Assembly: GCA_031276475.1 (NCBI GenBank) | Contig: JAISMZ010000278.1 | Coordinates: 1 to 5,823, forward strand | From: Coriobacteriales bacterium | Lineage (GTDB): Bacteria > Actinomycetota > Coriobacteriia > Coriobacteriales > UBA8131 | Length of the DNA: 5,823 bases | Reading direction: 5' to 3' | Shown: in pieces, positions 1-5,632 of the stretch | Numbering within the stretch: the first letter of the stretch is position 1 | Layout: each line of letters starts with the position of its first letter | Position numbers and translations under genes: made by a program | Notes under the pieces: generated by a model | Told to the model about the DNA's origin: nothing | The model's input: the letters and a program-made list of their open reading frames with translations, nothing else | Databases searched by the model: none

Positions 1-612
1 GCCGAGGCGGTAGAACGCACCTGCCAGACCGAGGCCAGCTGGGATGCGCTGCAAGCGGCCATCGCCGTGGCTAAGGCGATAGATGCCGCCGCGGATGCTA
101 CTCCAGAGCAGCTGAGCGCTGCCACTGCCGCCATCAATACGGCCCTGGCGGCACTGCGCTACGACTACCCCGTGCTTGACGCCTTTGTCACCTGGGACGG
201 CAGCGGCGTGGCCCGTGTGCGCGTAGACGCAGACAGGGAGAAGTTCGTGCGCCTGGTGCTCGATGACCACGTTGTTTCTACATCCGGCTACACCGTCACC
301 TCCGGCTCCACGATACTCACGCTCTCCGAGGACTACTTAAATACGCTCAGTCCCGGCAGCTACGACTTCTACGCCGAGTTCACCGACGGCTCCGCCGGCC
401 CCCTGACGCTTACCATCGAAGGCGACGGCGGCAACGGCGGCAACGGTGGCGGCGGCAACGGTGGCGGCTCCGCCGGCAAGGCACCCCAGACCGGTGATGA
501 CGCTGCCGCAATCGTCTCGTTTGCCACCCTGCTGCTCGTCACCGGCTCCGCGCTGCTTGCCGTTGCCGCCGCTCGTCGTCGGCAACGCTGTCATTCTCCA
601 AACAAGGAGTAG
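1..612 (+). CDS. C-terminal part of a sortase-anchored surface protein with FIVAR-like and X2-like domains (5' end outside window)
   Basis: The reading frame is open from base 1 to a TAG at 610-612, so this is the last 203 residues of a larger protein. The first ~52 residues (SWDALQAAIAVAKAI... then LSAATAAINTALAAL) have the helical, Ala-rich pattern of FIVAR repeats. Nucleotides ~175-420 encode a beta-rich domain with the Y-x-V-x-SG, YLNTLSPGSYDF and F-x-DG pattern of X2-like/Ig-like domains of extracellular proteins. A Gly/Asn linker (about 421-475) leads to APQTGD (481-498), a hydrophobic stretch and an RRRQR tail: a cell-wall sorting signal with Ala in place of the usual Leu. The protein is probably anchored to peptidoglycan by a sortase and may bind glycans or host surfaces; ligand and full length cannot be seen. 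The stop is followed by a strong hairpin, so it is likely the last gene of its transcript. Confidence 0.85.
   Translation, partial: AEAVERTCQTEASWDALQAAIAVAKAIDAAADATPEQLSAATAAINTALAALRYDYPVLDAFVTWDGSGVARVRVDADREKFVRLVLDDHVVSTSGYTVTSGSTILTLSEDYLNTLSPGSYDFYAEFTDGSAGPLTLTIEGDGGNGGNGGGGNGGGSAGKAPQTGDDAAAIVSFATLLLVTGSALLAVAAARRRQRCHSPNKE
481..585 (+). other. Cell-wall sorting signal (APQTG, hydrophobic helix, basic tail)
   Basis: APQTG at 481-495 is followed by two Asp, about 24 mostly hydrophobic residues and RRRQR. This is the three-part order of sortase substrates. Position 1 is Ala rather than Leu; P, T and G, where sortase cuts between T and G, are intact. Seven further residues (CHSPNKE) follow the basic cluster, a slightly long tail. 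Confidence 0.8.
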
Positions 613-631
613 ATTGGCAGATCCAACTCCA

Positions 632-666
632 GGGGAACACGAAAGGATCATCCTTCTGTGTTCCCC
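632..666 (+). terminator. Strong hairpin after the surface-protein gene, probable terminator
   Basis: GGGGAACAC (632-640) pairs perfectly with GTGTTCCCC (658-666). Inside it, AAGGAT (643-648) is the inverse of ATCCTT (650-655), so the hairpin stacks further. It begins 19 bases after the stop codon. No proper U-run follows (GTCTGTTACAT), so it is an atypical intrinsic terminator, or a Rho-dependent or mRNA-stabilising hairpin. Confidence 0.65.
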
Positions 667-684
667 GTCTGTTACATGGGCAAA

Positions 685-715
685 TTGACTCGGAATCTGA
701 TGCACAACCACTAAT
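685..715 (+). promoter_or_regulatory. Candidate promoter 1 for the M28-like/trkA operon
   Basis: TTGACT (685-690) is a 5/6 match to the -35 consensus. ACTAAT (710-715) could serve as -10 at a long 19-base spacing and keeps four consensus positions. It lies downstream of the hairpin and would give a leader of about 90 bases. The spacing is not ideal, so this is tentative. Confidence 0.3.
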
Positions 716-778
716 AGATGCCCCCTCAGGCTTCGCGATTCCCAGATATCGACGCCACCCCAGTCCTCCAAATTAGGT

Positions 779-784
779 TACAAT
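779..784 (+). promoter_or_regulatory. Candidate -10 element (promoter 2) for the M28-like/trkA operon
   Basis: TACAAT at 779-784 is a 5/6 match to the -10 consensus. It would start transcription near 791, about 24 bases before the ATG. No good -35 lies 16-18 bases upstream (C-rich there). The same hexamer appears in the better-supported tRNA promoter at 5416-5421. Confidence 0.35.
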
Positions 785-803
785 AGAGGCAAACAACTGC
801 CAT

Positions 804-808
804 GGGAG
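804..808 (+). promoter_or_regulatory. Ribosome binding site of the M28-like gene
   Basis: GGGAG at 804-808 lies six bases before the ATG at 815, fixing that start. An earlier ATG at 802 is in another frame and overlaps the site itself. Confidence 0.7.
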
Positions 809-814
809 CCCATT

Positions 815-3800
815 ATGAGCCAGCTCGTAAGTTATGCAGCAGAAATTGTCGAGAAGGTCGGGCCGCGTCCCGCCGCATCCGACGGCGAGCACGAAGCCTC
901 AAAAATCATCCAGGAACGCTTTAGGGGCCTTGGCTTGGAGGCGGTCTCGGAGGAGTTCAACAGCCCCACTGCAGGCAACTGGGTGCGAGCCCTGTACTAT
1001 CTGATTGCCGCTCTGGCTGCTGCTTTGTTCTTCTTTGTGCCAGGCCTGGGGGTGCTGGCGCTGATCATCGCGCTTGTTGCCCTCGCGATGTTGGTCACCG
1101 ATCTGCTCGATAAAAACCCGCTGTTTAATCTTGCCGGGCGCGGCGCCAGCCAAAACATCCTCGCCCGCTATGTGCCGCTTGGCGATTACGACCGTCGGCG
1201 CAAGATCGTCGTCGTCGCTCACTACGATGCCGGGCGCACCCAGTTGCAGGGGATTAAGGCAGTAGCAGGATATCATATTATAGTGCGAACAGTTATGCGA
1301 ATTGCCGTTGCGGTGGTCTTTGTTGCTATCCTGATAGGCGTTTTGCCAATTCCGGGAATCGTCCGGCAGATATTCGGCGTGCTCGCCCTGATCGCTGGTA
1401 TAGCGACGGTTATCGCGGCCTTGTTGCAGGTAGTTAACAGCTTCATGCCCTACGGTGCCGGGGCTAACTCCAACGCCTCCGGCGTCGCGGCGTTGTTTGG
1501 CGTTGCCGAGCGGCTGCTTGGCGGTGGGGGAGAAACCACGGTGCGCCGCTCTACCTACTCCTCGGGCGCGACTGATGCGGTGAACGCCGCCGGCAGACGT
1601 GACGCACGCGATGGTGCGCCTGGCACTACGCGAGGCGACGCCGCCTCCAGTGCACGAGGCAACGCGGACGACGACGCAGCCGCTCAGGCGCACGATGTTC
1701 GCGGCCGTTTTAGTCTCTCTCGCCTGCGCTCACGCAGTTCGGGCAGGTCTCGCGCGGGTGAGCCGGCAACGGGTGCAAGGGCGCGCCGCTCGGTCGCTGC
1801 GGCTCACGCAGACAGCGCGGCCGCAGAGGCGGCGGCAGGTGGCGTGACGGCAGCAGCGGCAGGTGGCGCGGCAGCAGCGGCAGCAGCGGCAGGTGGCGCA
1901 ACGGCCGATCAACCGGCCAACAGAGACAGTGCTCAGGCCACCCGTGAGTTTGCGGAGGTGGGCGAACAGGCCGTCGTTTCGTCGGCGTTGCGGCCTGCGG
2001 TCGCGGCGCACCCCGTTGTTGCGGCGGGCGACAGTCTTTCGCAACTGGCAGAATCGGAGCGCCACTACGCTCCCGGACTGCGCGTTCCCGACGACGCCAT
2101 TCGCGTTCGCGCCCCACGTGGCGACGCGCCGGCAGACGAGGTGCAAACGCAAGACGCGCCCAACAAGGAGCGCAAGGCGGACGCCAGCGACGTGCCGGAC
2201 TGGTTCCTCTCCGCCAAGAAGAAGGCCGCCGAGAGGGAGGCGACACGCCGCGGAGCCGTTCGCGATCCGCGCCCGATTGCCCGCTCGCAGTTTGCCGACG
2301 TGCCGTTGGGCATTGACACGGTGATACCCAGCAGTCTGACCAGGGATGCCGCCCAGCAAAAAAGCGAGGAAAAAAACGCTCTGCTGCGCGAGGCCCTGCG
2401 CGAAAGTGCTAATCAATCTGCCGGTAAAAAGGACGCTGTGGAGAAGGACGCGGCTACCGCAGCTGCGGCTACTCCCGCTTCTGCTGCGACTGCGGCCACT
2501 CCACAAACTGCCACTGCCACCACAGCCACTGCCCCTGCCGCCTCTGCCGACGCTCCCGCCACAGCCGCAGCCGCCCCGCCAGCTACGCCTGCGGCCGCGC
2601 CACAAGCCAGATCCGCGCCCACGGCCGCTCCCGCCCCTGCGCAAGCCGCCTCGGCCAGCGACCGGCCAACCATCAGCGCCGATCTCAGCGGCTTGGATAA
2701 CTCAGCGTTTTCTGTCGTCAGCCACGACGGCGCCAGCGAACCGGCGATAGTCCCGATCATTGCTCCCGCCTCGTCTGCCTCCACAACTCTTCCTGCGACG
2801 GCCAGCAAATCCGCTGCGGCAGCGTCCACCTCGCAACAACCGCAATCCCCGCAGCAACCACAACCCGCGCCTCAGCAGCAGCCGCAGCCCGCGCCGCAAC
2901 CCGCCTCCCAGCCGCAACCAGAGCCCGCCTTCCAGCCGCAGCCCGCGCCCCAGCAGCAACCAGAGCCCGCCCCCCAGCTGGAGCCGCTTGCTGCGCTGCA
3001 GGCCCAACTGCCGCTGATCACCGACGACACCGAGCACCGCACGAGCTCGCCGCAGCTGGCCAACATCCCCAGTCTGTTTTCCAGCGAGTCGTCGGCCATA
3101 CCGGCACAGCAGCCAACCTTGGAGAAAGAGTTTGCTCCACAGCAGGATTATCTTGCAACAGAAGATTCTCGAGTCAGTCGCACCGGTTCCTTCGCGCCGC
3201 TCGGAGCGACGGGGGCTTTTGCGCCCGTCGGCGAAGAATTGCTGGATTACCACGGCGGCGAAGAGAGCATCTATGTTGACGACGCAGATGACTCCGCTCT
3301 TGCCCACGGCGCTGGCGGCGAGGGCTCTTACGCTCCCAGTCCACAGATAACCACCGTGCCGGATTCGCGGGCGCGTTCGTTCTTTGGCAGCCTGGGGGAT
3401 CGCCTGTCCGGGCGCCGGCGGCGCGAGGAGTTGGATGATCTGCCAACGACCTGGTTAGGTGTGGAGGATGACTTTGACGCCCGCAAGGCCGGCGGCAAGA
3501 TTGGTTCCTGGGACAACTTCTCTGAGGACGATGACGACTGGAAGGGCGGCGCATTTGGCGGCGATTCCCATCAACAAAACCTCGAGTCTGTGGCCACGTT
3601 CAGCGCCGAGATAATAGACCACGAAGTCTGGCTGGTCGCCTTGGGCTCTCAGGAGGCCGAGAACGCTGGCATCAAGGCGCTTCTGGCGGCCCATTCCAGC
3701 GAGCTGCGCCATGCGATGATCATCAACCTCGATTCCGTGGGCGCCGGCGATCTCTGCTTCACACTGAGCGAGGGAATCTTTCGGCCCCGTAAAACCGACC

Positions 3801-4051
3801 ATCGTCTGCAAAATCTTGCCGCAGCTGCCAGTCAGTCGGCGGCCATCCGTCTGGATCAGACCAAGTTTGCCAGTTATCAGACCGACGCCGCCGCCGCGCT
3901 GGGCCTTGGGGCCAGGGCGATCTCGCTGATCGGCTTGGACGGCATCGTGCCGGTTGCCTGGCGCAACAGAGCCGACACTTTGGATATTCTCGATGAGGAG
4001 AAGATTCAGGCGGCCAGCGAGCTGGTCTTTGAGATGATCCGAAACAGCTAG
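815..4051 (+). CDS. M28-peptidase-like membrane protein, split by a ~690-residue low-complexity insert; active site looks degenerate
   Basis: The product has 1078 residues. Residues 1-56 resemble the N-terminal helix and strand of M28 metallopeptidases (KVGPRPAAS...E). Hydrophobic helices fall at about 58-75, 77-95, 160-182 and 186-207, with the VVVAHYDAG motif (133-140; His136 a metal ligand) between pairs two and three. GANSNASG (216-223) follows helix four. Residues ~240-925 are low complexity: Arg/Ser-rich, poly-Ala/Gly (336-362), Ala/Thr/Pro (546-612), Pro/Gln (674-723), then an acidic, more ordered-looking stretch (873-915). The M28 fold resumes at ~926-1078 (VWLVALGSQE, INLDSVGAG, RADTLDILD). 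The family's bridging Asp is Ser219, the general base Glu is Gln946 and the last ligand His is Arg1050; His136, Glu947 and Asp973 remain. No signal peptide is evident, so N-terminus and domain are probably cytoplasmic. It is followed seven bases later by two trkA genes. The M28 relation is secure; lack of activity and any role in K+ control are inferred. Confidence 0.8.
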   Translation: MSQLVSYAAEIVEKVGPRPAASDGEHEASKIIQERFRGLGLEAVSEEFNSPTAGNWVRALYYLIAALAAALFFFVPGLGVLALIIALVALAMLVTDLLDKNPLFNLAGRGASQNILARYVPLGDYDRRRKIVVVAHYDAGRTQLQGIKAVAGYHIIVRTVMRIAVAVVFVAILIGVLPIPGIVRQIFGVLALIAGIATVIAALLQVVNSFMPYGAGANSNASGVAALFGVAERLLGGGGETTVRRSTYSSGATDAVNAAGRRDARDGAPGTTRGDAASSARGNADDDAAAQAHDVRGRFSLSRLRSRSSGRSRAGEPATGARARRSVAAAHADSAAAEAAAGGVTAAAAGGAAAAAAAAGGATADQPANRDSAQATREFAEVGEQAVVSSALRPAVAAHPVVAAGDSLSQLAESERHYAPGLRVPDDAIRVRAPRGDAPADEVQTQDAPNKERKADASDVPDWFLSAKKKAAEREATRRGAVRDPRPIARSQFADVPLGIDTVIPSSLTRDAAQQKSEEKNALLREALRESANQSAGKKDAVEKDAATAAAATPASAATAATPQTATATTATAPAASADAPATAAAAPPATPAAAPQARSAPTAAPAPAQAASASDRPTISADLSGLDNSAFSVVSHDGASEPAIVPIIAPASSASTTLPATASKSAAAASTSQQPQSPQQPQPAPQQQPQPAPQPASQPQPEPAFQPQPAPQQQPEPAPQLEPLAALQAQLPLITDDTEHRTSSPQLANIPSLFSSESSAIPAQQPTLEKEFAPQQDYLATEDSRVSRTGSFAPLGATGAFAPVGEELLDYHGGEESIYVDDADDSALAHGAGGEGSYAPSPQITTVPDSRARSFFGSLGDRLSGRRRREELDDLPTTWLGVEDDFDARKAGGKIGSWDNFSEDDDDWKGGAFGGDSHQQNLESVATFSAEIIDHEVWLVALGSQEAENAGIKALLAAHSSELRHAMIINLDSVGAGDLCFTLSEGIFRPRKTDHRLQNLAAAASQSAAIRLDQTKFASYQTDAAAALGLGARAISLIGLDGIVPVAWRNRADTLDILDEEKIQAASELVFEMIRNS
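1834..1898 (+). repeat. In-frame GC-rich repeat, three copies of GGCAGGTGGCG
   Basis: GGCAGGTGGCG occurs at 1834-1844, 1858-1868 and 1888-1898, with GCAGCAGCG filler between. The spacings are 24 and 30 bases, both whole codons. They encode AAGG blocks separated by Ala runs in the insert of the M28-like protein. The pattern suggests replication slippage. Confidence 0.75.
2834..2983 (+). repeat. Imperfect Pro/Gln coding repeat
   Basis: Residues ~674-723 of the M28-like protein are built from variants of QPQPAPQQQ and QPEPAP. Codons alternate between CAG/CAA and CCG/CCC/CCA. It is a flexible, probably extended linker segment with no fold of its own. Confidence 0.75.
3182..3235 (+). repeat. Tandem nine-residue motif TG(S/A)FAP(L/V)G
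   Basis: Residues 790-798 and 799-807 of the M28-like protein read TGSFAPLGA and TGAFAPVGE. The two copies lie back to back in the otherwise unordered insert. Protein-level conservation with different codons hints at a short functional motif rather than recent DNA duplication. Confidence 0.6.
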
Positions 4052-4058
4052 TGCGCGC

Positions 4059-4715
4059 ATGAATATCATCATTGTCGGTTGCGGCAGGGTCGGTTCCAGG
4101 CTGGCGTTACTCTTCTCCCAAGATGACCATGACGTTGTGGTTGTGGACACCGATGCGGCGTCATTTGCGGAGCTGGGGCGCAGTTTTGAGGGTCGCACCG
4201 TCATCGGCGTGGGGTTTGACGAGGAGACGCTAAAGGAAGCCGGCATCGTTGAATGCGACGTTTTAGCCGCGGTCACCGACTCCGACAACTCTAATATCAT
4301 GATTGCAGAAGTGGCCCGCAAGCTCTATGAGGTGCCGCACGTTCTCGCCCGCCTCTACAACCCCGATCGCGAGAGTGCCTATCTGCAGCTGGGCCTGGAC
4401 TACGCCAGCGGCACGACTCTGGTCGCCGAGGAGATGTATGCCAAAATAGTTGCCGAGCATGGGGGTCATGTGGACACCTTTGGTAACTACGAGATACTCC
4501 GCTTTGCGCTAAGCCTCGATTCCAGCGGTGCCGAAAGCATTCAGGTTGGTGAGTTGGAACGCGATCACGAGGCGCGGATCATTGCTTTTGAGCGCAAGGA
4601 TGCCTCGCTCAGTTCGCTGCCCAACGCAGACAGCACCCTCTACCCTGGTGACGTGGTTCTGGCGGCCATTCACAAAGACCGCATCAGCCAATTTACCGTT
4701 TATATGCGAGGCTGA
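4059..4715 (+). CDS. trkA: TrkA-family RCK protein 1, K+ transport regulatory subunit
   Basis: The 218-residue product has a Rossmann RCK_N domain (about 1-118) and an RCK_C domain (about 140-217), the size of a single-RCK KtrA/CeoB-type subunit rather than the double-RCK E. coli TrkA. The nucleotide site is visible: GCGRVG at 7-12, an acidic Asp30 ending strand two as in NAD(H)-binding RCK proteins, then AVTDSDNSN (71-79) and ARLYNPDR (97-104). Such proteins sit on the cytoplasmic face of Trk/Ktr-type channels and gate K+ flow with nucleotide state. The ATG lies seven bases after the stop of the M28-like gene and no Shine-Dalgarno is evident, so translation is probably coupled to it. No channel gene (trkH/ktrB) is in the window. 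The family is certain; the partner channel is unknown. Confidence 0.93.
   Translation: MNIIIVGCGRVGSRLALLFSQDDHDVVVVDTDAASFAELGRSFEGRTVIGVGFDEETLKEAGIVECDVLAAVTDSDNSNIMIAEVARKLYEVPHVLARLYNPDRESAYLQLGLDYASGTTLVAEEMYAKIVAEHGGHVDTFGNYEILRFALSLDSSGAESIQVGELERDHEARIIAFERKDASLSSLPNADSTLYPGDVVLAAIHKDRISQFTVYMRG
4708..4711 (+). promoter_or_regulatory. Ribosome binding site of the second trkA gene
   Basis: GAGG at 4708-4711 lies six bases before the ATG at 4718. It is embedded in the last codons of the preceding gene, which favours coupled translation and fixes this start. Confidence 0.6.
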
Positions 4716-4717
4716 TC

Positions 4718-5398
4718 ATGCAGATAATCATCAACGGCGGTGGCAAGATAGGCGAGTACCTGGCCAGCCATCTGACCAGTGGCGGGCACCAGGTTGCGAT
4801 CATCGAGATCGACCGCAGAAAGCTCCAACGCCTGGCCGACAAGCTGCCCCAGCGGGTGCTGCTGATCCTCGGCGACGGCTGCGACCCTGCCTCCCTTGTT
4901 GATGCCGGGGCCGCACATGCCGACATCTTTGTAGCCACCACCGGCGCCGACGACGTCAATCTGGTTTCCTGTGAGTTGGCCGCAGTGGCTCACAACATCT
5001 CGCGCACCATCGCTCGCGTGAATAATCCCAAAAACGAGCGGATATTCAGGCGCCTGGGCATCGAGACGGTCTCATCCACAACCGTCATCGCCCGCCTGAT
5101 AGAGATGGAGACCACTCAGGGTGCCGTGCACGCCGTGATGTCGCTGTCTCAAGGTGATTTGGAGATAACCGAGGTGCCCATCCCGCGCGCTCTGGTCGGT
5201 GCGGCTGAGCAGGGCAAGCGCGTTGCCGATATCGCCGGCGCGCTGCCCCGAGACAGTCTTTTAGTCGCCGTGGGCGAGGGGTCAAGCCTGGAGATCGTCA
5301 ATGGCGACACCGTGCTGCATCCCGGTGACGTTCTTCTTACCGTGAGCAAGGCGGGCCTGGCCGACCAGATTCGTGACGCGCTTACTGATCTGTGGTGA
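4718..5398 (+). CDS. trkA: TrkA-family RCK protein 2, K+ transport regulatory subunit
   Basis: The 226-residue product again has one RCK_N (about 1-120) and one RCK_C (about 140-222) domain. GGGKIG at 7-12 is the dinucleotide loop and Glu30 is the acidic residue after strand two. GDGCDPASL and ATTGADDVN follow in the order typical of TrkA. It starts two bases after the stop of the first trkA and is clearly divergent from it (Glu30 versus Asp30, different tails), so the pair is an old duplication and not a recent copy. A tandem pair is also known as ceoB/ceoC in mycobacteria, where the two are thought to serve one K+ uptake system; a mixed ring of both subunits is plausible here but not shown. 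The stop at 5396-5398 overlaps the region expected to hold the -35 of the tRNA promoter. Confidence 0.93.
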   Translation: MQIIINGGGKIGEYLASHLTSGGHQVAIIEIDRRKLQRLADKLPQRVLLILGDGCDPASLVDAGAAHADIFVATTGADDVNLVSCELAAVAHNISRTIARVNNPKNERIFRRLGIETVSSTTVIARLIEMETTQGAVHAVMSLSQGDLEITEVPIPRALVGAAEQGKRVADIAGALPRDSLLVAVGEGSSLEIVNGDTVLHPGDVLLTVSKAGLADQIRDALTDLW

Positions 5399-5421
5399 GC
5401 ACGGCAGGCTTATGCTACAAT
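5393..5421 (+). promoter_or_regulatory. Promoter of tRNA-Gly, extended -10 type
   Basis: TGC precedes TACAAT (5416-5421), giving a TGn-TACAAT extended -10. A 17-base spacing puts a weak -35 (TGGTGA, 5393-5398) over the trkA stop codon. The start would be near 5428, about 23 bases before the tRNA. A small inverted repeat (CGTCT/AGACG, 5430-5441) lies in that leader. Confidence 0.6.
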
Positions 5422-5450
5422 CTTCTCCACGTCTTTAGACGCTTACATGA

Positions 5451-5525
5451 GCGGGTGTCGCCAAGCGGTAAGGCCCAAGCTTCCCAAGCTTGTATTCGCG
5501 GGTTCGATTCCCGTCACCCGCTCCA
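5451..5525 (+). tRNA. tRNA-Gly, anticodon CCC
   Basis: All arms fold. The acceptor GCGGGTG (5451-5457) pairs with CACCCGC (5515-5521). The D stem is GCC/GGC (5460-5462 with 5472-5474). The anticodon stem CAAGC/GCTTG (5476-5480 with 5488-5492) encloses loop TTCCCAA with anticodon CCC at 5483-5485. The T arm is GCGGG-TTCGATT-CCCGT with one G-U pair. The discriminator base is T, as usual for bacterial tRNA-Gly, and CCA is encoded (5523-5525). It reads GGG codons. Confidence 0.95.
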
Positions 5526-5557
5526 ATCTACCTGCGAAAACGCGCTGAGACTTGGAG

Positions 5558-5610
5558 AGACCAGGGATTTCAGAAACCCTCAACCGCTCTAAATGGTAAA
5601 TCCCTGGTCT
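5558..5610. terminator. 13-bp perfect inverted repeat between convergent genes, possible bidirectional terminator
   Basis: AGACCAGGGATTT (5558-5570) is the exact reverse complement of AAATCCCTGGTCT (5598-5610), with a 27-base loop. Within it AGGGATTT can instead pair with AAACCCT (5574-5580), leaving one bulged A, so two exclusive hairpins exist. It lies between the tRNA and the end of the minus-strand gene. Neither side has a U-run and the loop is long, so a classic intrinsic terminator is uncertain. Confidence 0.5.
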
Positions 5611-5632
5611 TCATTGCCTCATGCAAATCGCC

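Noticed and set aside
604..609. AAGGAG that looks like a ribosome binding site
   Set aside because: It is within the last codons of the surface protein and no start codon with an open frame follows at a proper distance; the hairpin at 632 comes next.
337..771. Long minus-strand frame over the surface-protein end and the intergenic region
   Set aside because: It is the mirror of a Gly/Ala-rich gene and crosses the hairpin; the product is low-complexity Gly/Ala/Val with no recognisable domain.
1834..1898. Repeats considered as a CRISPR array
   Set aside because: Only three short GC-rich copies, in frame with a gene and without distinct spacers.
1710..2829. Several long frames on both strands within the M28-like gene
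   Set aside because: Arg/Pro- or Gly/Arg-rich products are expected when GC-rich Ala/Pro/Gln codons are read out of frame; no start signals or domains.
3455..4321. A 288-codon minus-strand frame opposite the end of the M28-like gene and the start of trkA
   Set aside because: It overlaps two well-supported genes antisense and its translation shows no known family pattern.
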